A DNA stretch of 64,000 bases from an uncultured Cytophagales bacterium (GTDB lineage: Bacteria > Bacteroidota > Bacteroidia > Cytophagales > Thermonemataceae), in contig CALLAC010000001.1 in NCBI GenBank assembly GCA_938002655.1, positions 186,001 to 250,000 of the forward strand, read 5' to 3'. Position 1 is the stretch's first letter, and every line of letters starts with the position of its first letter. The notes beneath the pieces are model-generated. The model was not told the DNA's origin and did no database searches. It worked only from the letters and a program-made list of their open reading frames with translations. Shown here piece after piece: positions 43,145 to 52,326 of the stretch. Both the position numbers and the translations under genes were made by a program.

Positions 43145-43615
43145 TTATGCTATGCTTACAAACACCTCATTCCCTCTGATTTCAATAATTTTAATTTTTT
43201 TTCCTGCATCTATTAGCTCGCCGAAAGTTTGCACTTCGGTGCGTTTACCATCAAATTCTGCGATGCCCGAAGGGCGTAGAGCTGAAATTGTCAAACCTTC
43301 TTGCCCTACTTGCAAGTAAGATACAGTTGATGAAACTATTTTGGCATCATTTTCTGTATGGAGAGCAAACTTCTGCCAAACCTTCTTTTTGTACCCCCAA
43401 TAAAATATTAAAACTAAAAAAACAATAGACCCCGAAGCAGTTAGTATTCCTACTTTACTTCCATACTCGCTGAATGCATACCAAACACCTACCGCCATTA
43501 GCAGAAAGCCAAGCAGACCTACAAAAGTTGTTCCTGGTATAAAAAGCACTTCTATTACAATCAGGGCTATGCCTGACAAGATAAACAGACTGATAATTGC
43601 AATTTCCGAAAGCAT
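43145..43615 (-). CDS. NfeD-like membrane protein
   Basis: The 156-residue protein has three to four membrane helices (about 5-25, 30-48, 55-75) containing LIVIEVLFIPGTTFVGLLGF (in part), the NfeD landmark. A C-terminal OB-fold domain (about 95-156) holds GQEGLTISALRPSGIAEFDG and IKIIEIRGNEVFVSI. NfeD proteins partner with flotillin-type FloA/stomatin proteins in membrane microdomains. No such partner is adjacent, so this is a short stand-alone form. Confidence 0.9.
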   Translation of the reverse strand: MLSEIAIISLFILSGIALIVIEVLFIPGTTFVGLLGFLLMAVGVWYAFSEYGSKVGILTASGSIVFLVLIFYWGYKKKVWQKFALHTENDAKIVSSTVSYLQVGQEGLTISALRPSGIAEFDGKRTEVQTFGELIDAGKKIKIIEIRGNEVFVSIA

Positions 43616-43663
43616 AGTTTTATCTTTTTCCTTGCAAAATAACGCTTTTCACGAAAGATTTTA

Positions 43664-43671
43664 TATCTTTG
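43664..43671 (+). promoter_or_regulatory. -7 box upstream of ftsI
   Basis: TATCTTTG lies 18 bases before the ATG at 43690. The longer frame's TTG at 43669 falls inside the box and is not the start. No clear -33 box is seen. Confidence 0.45.
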
Positions 43672-43689
43672 CTCAAAGATTTTTCGGTG

Positions 43690-45807
43690 ATGAATGTCAA
43701 AAAATCTATACTCTTACGTGTGCGTATTGCTTTTTTGGCAATGCTAGCTGTAGCAGTGTTTGCAGTACTTCGTATGGCATATCTGCAAATAGTGCAGGGG
43801 AAAAGATGGGAAAAACGTTTTGCTGAACGAGATATTCGTTTCCGTAAAATTCCTGCTATGCGAGGCAATATTTACGCCAGTGATGGCAGTTTGCTTGCTA
43901 CTTCTTTACCTTATTATCGCGTAGCCATAGACCCCACCTTGCCAAGTGATGAAGATTTTAGGAAAAATATTGATTCTCTTTCCCGACTGCTTGCTAATTT
44001 TTTTCAAGACCAACCCGCTTCTTATTACAAAAAACTCATTACAGAGGCTCGCAGTGCTAAAAAGCAATTTGTGTATCTCAATAATAAACGCATTGATTAT
44101 CTTGCCAAACAGCAAATAGCTCAATTCCCTCTGTTTAGAATTCAGAGCAAAAATCGTAAGCGAACTACCGTGATTTTTGAGCCTGAATTTCAGCGTTTTC
44201 GTCCTTTTGGTATGCTTGCTTCGCGTACTTTGGGCTATGCTAGCGAAGATTCTAGTAAAATTATAGGAGTGGGTTTAGAGTATAGTTTTCATAAATACTT
44301 GGCAGGAAAATCAGGGCAAGCACTTTTTCAGAGAATAGCAGGGGGGCAATGGATACCCTACCAAGCGGGTTCTTACATTGAAGCTAAAAATGGTTATGAT
44401 TTGCATACTACGCTAGATATCAATATTCAGGATGTTGCCCAAAATGCTCTTTTAGAGGCTTTGCTCGAAAACGATGCTGATTTTGGGTGTGTAATTGTGA
44501 TGGAAGTTGCTACAGGTGAAATTAAAGCTATGGCTAATTTGGGTAAAAATGAAGATGGCTCTTATAGCGAAAATTACAATTATGCTATTGGTGACAAAGG
44601 TAGTACCGACCCTGGCTCGGTATTCAAACTTGCTTCAATGATGGCACTCTTGGAAGATAAAGCCGTAAAAATCACCGATTATGTAGATACCGAAAATGGT
44701 GTCAAAGATTTTTATGGTGTCAAGCTCACAGATGTCAAAAAAGGGGGCTTTGGTACTATTACCGTGCAAAGAATGTTTGAAGTTTCTTCTAGTATTGGCA
44801 TTGCCAAGCTTGTCAATGACCGTTTCAGGCACAATCCTATGCGATTTATCCAATATTTAGAAAAATTTGGCTTGAATACACCGCTAGATTTCCAAATGGC
44901 CGGAGAGGCAAAGCCCTATATCAAAACCCCCAAAGACCCCACTTGGAGTGCTACATCACTTCCTTGGATGTCTATTGGTTATGAAATGAGAATTTCGCCC
45001 TTGCAAATGCTTGCTTTCTATAATGCAGTAGCCAATAATGGTAAAATGGTGCAGCCTATAATTGTGAAAAGCATTCGTCAGGCAGATGAACTTATACAAG
45101 AGTTCAAAACTATTACGCTTAAAGAAAAAATTTGCTCTGATAGTACTATTCAACTGCTCAAGATGCTTCTAGAAGGTGTGGTAGAACGTGGTACAGCTCG
45201 TTCTGTAAGAAATTCGCTCTATAAAATTGCCGGAAAAACCAGTACTTCTCAAAAATTTCGTAATGGTAAGTATGTAAAGGCATATCATACCTCTTTTGCA
45301 GGTTTTTTTCCCGCAGAAAAACCTAAATATAGTTGTATTGTCGTGATTGATAATCCTCGTGGAGATAAGCAGTATGGAGGAGATGTTGCCGCACCCGTAT
45401 TCAGAAAAGTGGCTGATAAACTTTTCTATCAAGATGCCGTTTTGCAACGCTCTTTGGGGCTTGGTGGTATGCCCAACAACAATTTTATAGCAGTACATAA
45501 AAACGGCTATCGAAATGCTTTACACGAAGCGTATCTCAATTTAGGAGTAAATGTAAAAACCGATAGCACTAGCGATTGGGTAAAAAGTGTATTCAGCCCT
45601 GATGCCTCTGTTTTTTTGCAACCTTTTGAGCAACGTAAAGGCTATATGCCCGATTTGAAAGGCTATACGCTTCGCGATGCTTTATTTTTGCTTGAAAATA
45701 GGGGAATACGCGTGCAAACCGAAGGAGCAGGAAAAGTCTATTATCAGTCTGTAAAGCCAGGTAGAGGAATTAACAGAGGCGATAAAGTGCTCTTGAAATT
45801 GCGTTGA
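43690..45807 (+). CDS. ftsI: Penicillin-binding protein transpeptidase FtsI/PBP3 type with PASTA domain
   Basis: The 705-residue protein is a class B PBP that cross-links septal peptidoglycan. One N-terminal membrane helix (about 10-33) precedes the dimerisation domain (AMRGNIYASDGSLLATSLPYY near 57, in part). The transpeptidase domain has STDPGSVFKL with nucleophile Ser310 and Lys313, a second motif SSS at 366-368 where SxN is usual, and KTS in IAGKTSTSQKF near 515. A single C-terminal PASTA domain (about 645-705, MPDLKGYTLRDALFLLENRG in part) ends the protein. It is not flanked by mraW, ftsL or murE, so it lies outside the usual dcw cluster. divIVA follows. Confidence 0.93.
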   Translation: MNVKKSILLRVRIAFLAMLAVAVFAVLRMAYLQIVQGKRWEKRFAERDIRFRKIPAMRGNIYASDGSLLATSLPYYRVAIDPTLPSDEDFRKNIDSLSRLLANFFQDQPASYYKKLITEARSAKKQFVYLNNKRIDYLAKQQIAQFPLFRIQSKNRKRTTVIFEPEFQRFRPFGMLASRTLGYASEDSSKIIGVGLEYSFHKYLAGKSGQALFQRIAGGQWIPYQAGSYIEAKNGYDLHTTLDINIQDVAQNALLEALLENDADFGCVIVMEVATGEIKAMANLGKNEDGSYSENYNYAIGDKGSTDPGSVFKLASMMALLEDKAVKITDYVDTENGVKDFYGVKLTDVKKGGFGTITVQRMFEVSSSIGIAKLVNDRFRHNPMRFIQYLEKFGLNTPLDFQMAGEAKPYIKTPKDPTWSATSLPWMSIGYEMRISPLQMLAFYNAVANNGKMVQPIIVKSIRQADELIQEFKTITLKEKICSDSTIQLLKMLLEGVVERGTARSVRNSLYKIAGKTSTSQKFRNGKYVKAYHTSFAGFFPAEKPKYSCIVVIDNPRGDKQYGGDVAAPVFRKVADKLFYQDAVLQRSLGLGGMPNNNFIAVHKNGYRNALHEAYLNLGVNVKTDSTSDWVKSVFSPDASVFLQPFEQRKGYMPDLKGYTLRDALFLLENRGIRVQTEGAGKVYYQSVKPGRGINRGDKVLLKLR

Positions 45808-45813
45808 AAATTA

Positions 45814-45842
45814 GGTTTTCGAGCAAAAAAGTGTTAAATTTG
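45814..45842 (+). promoter_or_regulatory. Promoter of divIVA
   Basis: TTG (45814-45816) and TAAATTTG (45835-45842) are 18 bases apart, giving the gene at 45890 its own promoter after ftsI. Confidence 0.6.
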
Positions 45843-45889
45843 TAAAAGTTTACTTAAATTACTTTTCTTGAAAAAAAACACACCTGTGT

Positions 45890-46558
45890 ATGAAAATTAC
45901 GCCCATTGAAATTCGTCAGAAAACTTTTGAAAAAAAAGCTTTCGGAGGCTATGATAAAGATGAAGTAACAGCTTTTTTGCAAGCATTATCACAAGAATGG
46001 GAAAAGCTCAATAATGAACTGCGTGAAACAAAGATACGCTTGGAAATAGCAGAAAAAGAAGTTTCACAACTTCGCCAGGTAGAAAGCTCGCTGTTCAAAA
46101 CCCTTAAAACAGCCGAAGACACAGGCAGTCATATCATAGAACAAGCCAAACGTGATGCAGAGCTGAAAATAAAAGAGGCTCAACTCAAAGCAGATGATAT
46201 TTTGAATGATGCTCGCCTGCAAGCAAAAACGATGATTCAGAAAGCTGATGTAAAAGCAAAAAATCTTATGCAAGATGCCATCAATGAAATGAAAAATATT
46301 CGACACGAGTGCTTGATGCTAGATACTTACCGCGATAATCTTATTACCGACCTAAAAAATTGGGCTTACTCTATGTTAGATAAAGTAAGCAAAAGCGAAG
46401 AGCGTAACATTTTGGAAACTTTTGATACGAAAATTAAAGAGGCAGAAACTATTCTGGAAAAACATCAGCAAGAAATTCAACAACTTACTGAAAAGTATAG
46501 CGAATCTTCTAAAACAACAAAAGAACCTCCCAAAGAAAATTTGGCTAAGTTTTTTTAA
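45890..46558 (+). CDS. DivIVA domain protein
   Basis: The 222-residue protein starts with the DivIVA N-terminal fold (ITPIEIRQKTFEKKAFGGYDKDEVTAFLQAL in part, residues 3-33), which in Firmicutes and Actinobacteria binds curved membranes. Coiled coil follows to about 210 (ETKIRLEIAEKEVSQL and ILEKHQQEIQQLTEKY). There are no membrane helices. DivIVA proteins recruit division or growth factors; its place next to ftsI suggests septum-related work, but function in Bacteroidota is little studied. Confidence 0.9.
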   Translation: MKITPIEIRQKTFEKKAFGGYDKDEVTAFLQALSQEWEKLNNELRETKIRLEIAEKEVSQLRQVESSLFKTLKTAEDTGSHIIEQAKRDAELKIKEAQLKADDILNDARLQAKTMIQKADVKAKNLMQDAINEMKNIRHECLMLDTYRDNLITDLKNWAYSMLDKVSKSEERNILETFDTKIKEAETILEKHQQEIQQLTEKYSESSKTTKEPPKENLAKFF

Positions 46559-46605
46559 CAAAGGCTTTCAAACTTAAAATCCTAAAATTTAAAACTTCTC
46601 TATCT

Positions 46606-46965
46606 ATGCTAGAAAACTTGATTTGGGTATTTTTGGGTGGTGGATTGGGCTGTGTAAGCAGGTATGGAATAAGCATATTAGCTACGGCTATTTTATCTTC
46701 GCGTTTCCCTTTCGGAACACTTTTGGTGAATATTTTTGGCTCTTTTTTAATAGGTATTTTTTTTGCCTTGTACAAAGAAAGCGGCGAGCGATTGCGTCTG
46801 CTTATTGTAACAGGCTTTTTAGGAGGTTTTACTACTTTTTCTGCTTTTAGTTATGAAACACTTGCTCTTGCAGAAAAATCTCTGACTTATGCTCTGTGGA
46901 ACATTTTGTTAAATGTCTTAGGTTCTTTGGGAGCAGTTTTCTTGGCTTATCGTTTATTTTCTTGA
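46606..46965 (+). CDS. crcB: Fluoride channel CrcB/Fluc
   Basis: The 119-residue protein has four helices and the Fluc motifs GGGLGCVSRYGIS near 9, FPFGTLLVNIFGSFLIG near 34 (the NxxGS fluoride pore region) and TGFLGGFTTFSAFSYE near 70 (the Thr-Thr-Phe-Ser track). Fluc channels work as antiparallel dimers and let F- leave the cytoplasm. The 47-base gap upstream is too short for a fluoride riboswitch. The gene's last 19 bases overlap the convergent glycosyltransferase. Confidence 0.95.
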   Translation: MLENLIWVFLGGGLGCVSRYGISILATAILSSRFPFGTLLVNIFGSFLIGIFFALYKESGERLRLLIVTGFLGGFTTFSAFSYETLALAEKSLTYALWNILLNVLGSLGAVFLAYRLFS

Positions 46966-47864
46966 AAATCCAAAGGAAAATATACAGCATTTGCCGTGAT
47001 GATAATATCGTAAATTTTATAGCGAATTTTTCTTGGTAAAATCATTAAAAAATTGTATTTATCTACTACTTTTACCCAAAACCACCCTGCAAAAAATCGA
47101 TAAATAAGCCTTTTTATACCTCGGGCAGGTTTGTAAGCATACTGATTGTACGCATAACGTTCAGGGTAAAGTTCTTTGAGCCGTTGGTGAGCTTTCTGAT
47201 ATTGTTGCTGCCTGCGAATATAGCTTCGGCAAGTGATAAAATCATCGTGCCAGGCAATAATTTCAGGATTGAAATAAATAGAAATACCTTGCTCAATAGC
47301 TCTTTTTCCTAAATCATAGTCTTCGGCATCGGTAAGTTTTTCATCAAAGCCATGTAATTGTTCAAATAAAAACTTGCTCAACGAACAATTAGAAGAGGTT
47401 AAAAAAAAATTATCAGCAGGCATTGGAAGATTTCTTACTAATTGATTCATCCATTTCCTGCTCAGAATAGCCTTATATTTTTGTAAATCGCTTTGTAAAA
47501 CTTTCCAATCTTCAATTTGACTGCCCACCAAAATAGCTTTTTCTACATTCTGATGAAATTCCCAATGTTTTTGCAGAGTATTGGGTTCTAAACGCATATC
47601 GTCATCTACAAAAACGAGCCAATCAGCAGAGGCGTTTTTTACCCCTGTATTTCTTGCCCCTGCACGCCCTTTATTAGCTTGATAAATAACCTTTAAAGGG
47701 AAGTTGAACTGCTTTTCAGCAAGGATTGTTTTAGTTTCATCGGTAGAGCCATCAATTACAACAATTACCTCAAATTCTTTGAAAGTTTGTTTTTCCAAAG
47801 AATGAAGCAAGTTCAAAATCTTTTTGGCACCGTTATACGTTGGTATAATTACGGAAACTTGCAT
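46947..47864 (-). CDS. Glycosyltransferase family 2
   Basis: The 305-residue protein starts QVSVIIPTYNGAKKILNLL, the GT2 opening, so the start is the ATG at 47862-47864; the much longer open frame upstream crosses into the divergent gene. The GT-A fold has VIVVIDGSTDETK near 35, NKGRAGARNTGVKNA near 62, the metal-binding VFVDDDMRLEP near 81, and the acceptor-side DAEDYDLGKRA near 187. A C-terminal amphipathic segment may touch the membrane. The sugar and acceptor are unknown. Confidence 0.9.
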   Translation of the reverse strand: MQVSVIIPTYNGAKKILNLLHSLEKQTFKEFEVIVVIDGSTDETKTILAEKQFNFPLKVIYQANKGRAGARNTGVKNASADWLVFVDDDMRLEPNTLQKHWEFHQNVEKAILVGSQIEDWKVLQSDLQKYKAILSRKWMNQLVRNLPMPADNFFLTSSNCSLSKFLFEQLHGFDEKLTDAEDYDLGKRAIEQGISIYFNPEIIAWHDDFITCRSYIRRQQQYQKAHQRLKELYPERYAYNQYAYKPARGIKRLIYRFFAGWFWVKVVDKYNFLMILPRKIRYKIYDIIITANAVYFPLDFQENKR

Positions 47865-47919
47865 AGATTTGTGGATAAACTTTTTTGTTGTTACTTGGCA
47901 TAAGAATTTGCACAAAAAT

Positions 47920-49137
47920 ATGAAATTAGTCTTAAAAGTTTCAGGGAAATATTTTCTTTCCAAAAAACGAAATCTTTTTATCAACATTATTTCTGCTATC
48001 ACGGTTATTGTAATTGCTCTTGCTACGATTGCTTTCATTGTGTTACTTTCTGTTTTTAACGGATTGGAAGCACTGATGCGTAGCCAATACAATATTCTAA
48101 ACCCCGAACTCAAAATTTCTCCTACCAAAGGTAAATTTTTTGTTTATGATGAAAAAATGAAGCAAAAAATCAATTCCGTAGCAGGTATAAAAGTAGTTTC
48201 AGAGGCAATAGAAGATGATGCTGTTTTTCGATACAAAGACCGACAGATGGTAGGAAAAATAAAAGGGGTTAGCGATAATTTTGCAGAACTGGGAGGTATA
48301 GCCAAACAAGTGAGAGCAGGAGAGTTTAAACTTTATGAAGGAGATTATGCTCGGGCGGTGGTGGGTTTGGGAGTGTTTCAGATGCTGACAATGAATATGG
48401 CAGATGATGTGTTGGAAATTTGGTATCCGAACCGCAAGCAAAAAATCTCTATGACCGAAAAAGATATACGCAAGCTGGCTCTTCTACCTTCGGGGGTTTT
48501 TGAGGTGGAATACGAACATGATGGCAAATATATTATTGTACCCATTGAATTTACCGAAGAGCTAATGCAATACGAACACAACGAAAGAAGCTACTTAGAA
48601 CTTTCGGTAAAAGAGAAAAAACAAATTCCAAAAATTCAGAAAGCTTTGCAAAAGGTGTTGGGTGAAGATTTTTTAGTACAGAATCAAGAGGAGCAACAAC
48701 ATGAAATTTTGAGAGCAATTCGTATTGAAAAACTTGTTACGCGTATAGCACTTTCTTTTGTGTTTCTGATAGCTTGCTTCAATATTTTCTTTTTACTTTC
48801 TATGATGGTTATTGAAAAACGTAAAGATATTGCAGTATGGCAAGTTTTGGGAGCTGAAAAGCGTTTTATCCGAAATGTTTTTATGGGGCAAGGTTTAATG
48901 ATTGCCCTTACAGGTGGCATTTTGGGGCTGGTTTTGGGGTATTTGCTCTGCTTTTTCCAAGAAAAATATGGTTTTGTAAAAATGAATATTACTTCTACGC
49001 TTGTTGATGCCTACCCCGTAAAGATGGATTGGGTAGATTTTGTTTTTACATTTTTTACGATAGTAGTTTGCACCTGGATAGTTTCTTTATTTCCTGCTAA
49101 AAATGCCCTGAAAACAGATTTACGTGAAAATTTGTGA
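47920..49137 (+). CDS. FtsX-type ABC permease, LolC/LolE-like
   Basis: The 405-residue protein has the LolCDE permease form: helix 1 at about 20-47 (NIISAITVIVIALATIAFIV in part), a periplasmic domain (about 50-270; PTKGKFFVYDEKM, IKGVSDNFAEL), then three helices from about 278 to 400, ending with SLFPAKNALKTDLRENL. Such permeases release lipoproteins from the inner membrane for transport to the outer membrane, which fits the lipoprotein-rich content of this window. A lolD-type ATPase gene is not adjacent. The start is the ATG at 47920; earlier frame codons overlap the divergent GT2 gene. uvrC follows after five bases. Confidence 0.88.
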   Translation: MKLVLKVSGKYFLSKKRNLFINIISAITVIVIALATIAFIVLLSVFNGLEALMRSQYNILNPELKISPTKGKFFVYDEKMKQKINSVAGIKVVSEAIEDDAVFRYKDRQMVGKIKGVSDNFAELGGIAKQVRAGEFKLYEGDYARAVVGLGVFQMLTMNMADDVLEIWYPNRKQKISMTEKDIRKLALLPSGVFEVEYEHDGKYIIVPIEFTEELMQYEHNERSYLELSVKEKKQIPKIQKALQKVLGEDFLVQNQEEQQHEILRAIRIEKLVTRIALSFVFLIACFNIFFLLSMMVIEKRKDIAVWQVLGAEKRFIRNVFMGQGLMIALTGGILGLVLGYLLCFFQEKYGFVKMNITSTLVDAYPVKMDWVDFVFTFFTIVVCTWIVSLFPAKNALKTDLRENL

Positions 49138-49142
49138 GTTTT

Positions 49143-50942
49143 ATGAACGATTTTAGTGAAATTTTAAGTCAGTTGCCCCAAGAAGCAGGTGTTTATAAAT
49201 TTTTTGATGCCAATGATACTATTATTTATGTGGGCAAGGCGAAAAATCTTAAAAATCGGGTGAGTTCGTATTTTATAGGCTTGCAAAATCATAGTCGTAA
49301 AACGCAAAGACTTGTCTCACAAATTCACCGAATAGAATACGTTGTGCTAAATTCGGAATTAGATGCATTGCTTTTAGAAAATGCTCTTATCAAAGAGTTT
49401 CAGCCCAAATATAATATTTTACTCAAAGACGATAAGACCTACCCTTACATTTGCATTACCAATGAGCCTTTTCCGAAAGTTATCAGCACTCGCCGTTTTG
49501 AAAGAGAAAAAGGCACGTATTTCGGACCTTATGCCAATGTACGTGCTATGAACGAACTGCTGGAGCTTATCCGAAAACTTTACACCATCCGGACTTGCTC
49601 GTATCATCTTTCGCAAGAAAATATCACCCAACGTAAGTTCAAAGCCTGTTTGGAGTTTCATATTCAAAATTGTAAAGCTCCTTGCGAAGGTTTGCAAAGT
49701 GAGGCTAATTATTTAGAAGATATTGAGCAAATCAAGAAAATTTTGAAAGGAAATATCAAAGCAGTCAGAGAGAAATTAGAGCAAGAAATGTATACTTTTG
49801 CCACAGAATTGGCTTTTGAAAAAGCTCAAGCCTGCAAGGAGAAAATAGAACTCTTACAAATTTTTCAAGAAAAATCGCAAGTAGTAAACCCTAATATCAC
49901 AGAGGTAATGGTGCTTACAATAGCTACTGACGAAGAGAGTGCTTTTATCAACTTTTTAGATATACAAAATGGTACTATTTTGCACACAGAAACGCAACAA
50001 ATTGAAAAGAAACTGGACGAATCTCCCGAAGAAATTGCTCTTTTAGCTATTCTCAATTTACGAGAAAAATACAATAGCCCTGCCAAAGAAGTAATCAGCA
50101 ATATATCCATAGCCGAAAACCCTACGGATTTGCGTTTTTTTACGCCCCAAGTGGGTGAAAAAAAGAAACTCTTAGAGCTTTCGCTGAAAAACTTATTCTT
50201 TGCTCAGAAAGAACATTTGCGAAAGCAAGCAGAACACAAACAAAAGTCTTTGGAAAGCACCCAACGCATATTGGAAACTCTACAAAAAGACCTTCGTTTG
50301 CGTGAGTTGCCTACCCATATTGAATGTTTTGATAATTCTAACATTCAAGGCACAACCCCTGTGGCGGCTATGGTTTGCTTTCTGAACGGAAAGCCCTCTA
50401 AACGGAATTATAGGCATTTTAATATCAAAACTGTGGTAGGAGCTAATGATTTTGCTTCAATGTATGAGATAGTTTTCAGGCGTTACAAAAGGCTTTTAGA
50501 TGAAAAACAGCCCTTGCCTCAACTAGTAATTGTAGATGGGGGCAAAGGGCAACTATCTGCCGCTTGCAAGGCTCTGCAAGATTTGGGAATTTATGGTAAG
50601 ATGGCAATTATTGGTATTGCTAAAAAGTTAGAGGAAATTTATTTCCCTGATGATGAGCTACCCCTTCATCTTTCCAAAAAATCGGAATCTTTGAGGCTTA
50701 TTCAGCAAATTCGCAATGAAACGCATCGTTTTGCTATTACATTTCACAGAGAAAAGCGTAGCAAAAAAGTTTTTGAGAGTGAGTTAGAAAATATCAAAGG
50801 CATTGGAGAAAAAACAATTCAGAAATTGTTGGGTCATTTCAAGTCGTTGGCAAATATCAAGCAAGCAAGTTTTGAGGAAATTACTTCGGTGGTGGGCAAA
50901 AAAGTTGCAAAGCTTTTACGGGATAGTTTAGAACAAAAATAA
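49143..50942 (+). CDS. uvrC: Excinuclease ABC subunit UvrC
   Basis: UvrC makes both incisions in nucleotide excision repair. The 599-residue protein starts with a GIY-YIG domain (EAGVYKFFDANDTIIYVGKAKNLKNRVSSYF in part, residues 14-44). A Cys cluster sits near 154-183 (CSYH, CLEFHIQNCKAPC), and a UVR domain follows near 205-240. The RNase H-like nuclease domain has ECFDNSNIQGTTPVAAMV near 393 and VIVDGGKGQLSAA near 460. Helix-hairpin-helix motifs (IKGIGEKTIQKLLGHF, TSVVGKKVAKLL) end it. The in-frame GTG at 49134 overlaps the previous stop codon and is the alternative start. Confidence 0.97.
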   Translation: MNDFSEILSQLPQEAGVYKFFDANDTIIYVGKAKNLKNRVSSYFIGLQNHSRKTQRLVSQIHRIEYVVLNSELDALLLENALIKEFQPKYNILLKDDKTYPYICITNEPFPKVISTRRFEREKGTYFGPYANVRAMNELLELIRKLYTIRTCSYHLSQENITQRKFKACLEFHIQNCKAPCEGLQSEANYLEDIEQIKKILKGNIKAVREKLEQEMYTFATELAFEKAQACKEKIELLQIFQEKSQVVNPNITEVMVLTIATDEESAFINFLDIQNGTILHTETQQIEKKLDESPEEIALLAILNLREKYNSPAKEVISNISIAENPTDLRFFTPQVGEKKKLLELSLKNLFFAQKEHLRKQAEHKQKSLESTQRILETLQKDLRLRELPTHIECFDNSNIQGTTPVAAMVCFLNGKPSKRNYRHFNIKTVVGANDFASMYEIVFRRYKRLLDEKQPLPQLVIVDGGKGQLSAACKALQDLGIYGKMAIIGIAKKLEEIYFPDDELPLHLSKKSESLRLIQQIRNETHRFAITFHREKRSKKVFESELENIKGIGEKTIQKLLGHFKSLANIKQASFEEITSVVGKKVAKLLRDSLEQK

Positions 50943-50993
50943 AATTGATTTTCAGAGTTTTATTGCAAAATTGATATTTTTTTTACTGAAAAA

Positions 50994-51025
50994 TTTGGAA
51001 ATACAAACTGATTGCACTATTATTG
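50994..51025 (+). promoter_or_regulatory. Probable promoter of tRNA-Leu
   Basis: TTTG (50994-50997) and TATTATTG (51018-51025, one mismatch) are 20 bases apart, with the tRNA starting at 51046. Confidence 0.45.
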
Positions 51026-51045
51026 CAATCCCAAAAGTCAAAGAT

Positions 51046-51127
51046 GCCTAGGTGGCGGAACTGGTAGACGCGTACGACTCAAAATCGTATGCCTTCGGGC
51101 GTGCCGGTTCGATTCCGGCCCTGGGTA
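51046..51127 (+). tRNA. tRNA-Leu (anticodon CAA)
   Basis: A class II tRNA with an extended variable arm. The acceptor GCCTAGG pairs with CCTGGGT including G-T positions. The anticodon CAA is at 51080-51082 in a TACGA/TCGTA stem. CCA is not encoded. Confidence 0.95.
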
Positions 51128-51135
51128 CATCAAAG

Positions 51136-51163
51136 AAGAGCCTTCAAAAATTAGAAGGCTTTT
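51136..51163. terminator. Hairpin after tRNA-Leu and the kinase gene
   Basis: A ten-base stem (51136-51145 with 51154-51163, one G-T) is followed by a T-rich stretch. It ends tRNA-Leu and overlaps the stop codon of the convergent kinase gene. Confidence 0.7.
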
Positions 51164-52316
51164 ATGTTTTACCTTTTATTCCAATTTTTAATCCTTTGCC
51201 TCGAAGTTTACTTTCGTTTATTGGCTCGCTTGCTTTCAATTTCGATTTGAGTACTTCAAGTTCTTTTTCAACTACATCCAAGGTAGATTCTTCGGAAATT
51301 TTTTTATCTTTCTTGCTGAAAGTCATTTTGAGCTTAGAACTTTTGCTTTCGTCTTCTTTTTTCTTTTTTTCTTCCCAATAGGCTTCTACAAAAGACTTTC
51401 TTTCAGAAACTTTGACTAGTTCATCCTCTTTGAAATCAAGATTTTTGAGTGTTTCAAAGATTTCTTCTGCGGTCGGGCGTTCGGTAGGAGAGGGGGCAAG
51501 CATAGCATTCACCATTTTTTTTAGCTTTTTGGGCAATTTGGCATCAACGAGTTTAAGTTCTTTACCCTCATTTACAGCAAGGCAAGGATAAGCATATTTT
51601 TTGGGGAACTCGGGAAGTTCGCCTTGTAAAAAAATGCAGTATAGTAAGCCCAAGGCAAAAATATCTGATTGTGTGCTTAAATTTTCAGGATTTTCTTTAC
51701 CTTGAATATAGCGAGCAAGTTCGGGAGAGTAAAAGACCATATCGCCAACCACTTCTTCGCTCAATTCGGGGGGGGCACCCGAAAAGTAGCTGTTATCAAA
51801 ATCAATTAGTTTGGTAGTATAATAATTCAGGCGAGTTTGCTTGATAAGTATATTTTCAGGCTTCAAATCGCCATGAACAATACCTGCTTTGTGTAAAATA
51901 TTGAGACTGTGAGATATAGTTTTGAGTATCAGAATTTTATTTGGTAAAGGAAGGGAATATACTTCTTTGGGAGAAAGAGAGGCTACATCAACTTTTTCAG
52001 TTACTTTGTAGTAAGTACTTCCTACGCGGAAAAAATCAAGGGTAACCACTAAATTTCCACCTACTCCACACCGCTCACTGATTTGCTTCATCAGCATTTT
52101 GTGGTGATTTTCAAACTTTTCACATGCTAATCTTTTGCGTTCTTTAGATTTTGGACTACCTGGTGAGGTTTCGGTGGGATATTTAGGCGAAAGAAATTCC
52201 TTGATGAAATACTCTTTTTCTCCTTTACGAGCGAAAGTCCATTTGCTTAATCCGCCGCCTGCGGTGGTAAAATCCTGTAAAATTTCATAGCCATTGATAA
52301 TTTCTCCTTTGAGCAT
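51162..52316 (-). CDS. Hanks-type serine/threonine protein kinase
   Basis: The 384-residue cytosolic kinase has the ATP Lys39 in EYFIKEF, an unusual Gly-rich loop TTAGGGLSKW (18-26), the catalytic loop VHGDLKPENIL with Asp150, Lys152 and Asn155 (HGD in place of HRD), and the metal motif IDFDNS with Asp172 (DFD in place of DFG). The lobe ends by about 290 (LAPSPTERPTAEEIFETL). The C-terminal 90 residues are charged and coiled, with no membrane helix or sensor domain. It is the last gene of the minus-strand run that begins with the SiaA-like phosphatase, and could phosphorylate the exporter or other products of that locus. Confidence 0.9.
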   Translation of the reverse strand: MLKGEIINGYEILQDFTTAGGGLSKWTFARKGEKEYFIKEFLSPKYPTETSPGSPKSKERKRLACEKFENHHKMLMKQISERCGVGGNLVVTLDFFRVGSTYYKVTEKVDVASLSPKEVYSLPLPNKILILKTISHSLNILHKAGIVHGDLKPENILIKQTRLNYYTTKLIDFDNSYFSGAPPELSEEVVGDMVFYSPELARYIQGKENPENLSTQSDIFALGLLYCIFLQGELPEFPKKYAYPCLAVNEGKELKLVDAKLPKKLKKMVNAMLAPSPTERPTAEEIFETLKNLDFKEDELVKVSERKSFVEAYWEEKKKKEDESKSSKLKMTFSKKDKKISEESTLDVVEKELEVLKSKLKASEPINESKLRGKGLKIGIKGKT

Positions 52317-52326
52317 AACATATGTT

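Noticed and set aside
46559-46605. Fluoride riboswitch before crcB
   Set aside because: The gap of 47 bases is too short and shows no conserved riboswitch core.
47865-48128. Extended N-terminus of the GT2 frame
   Set aside because: It overlaps the divergent permease gene, and GT2 proteins begin at the QVSVIIPTYN segment.
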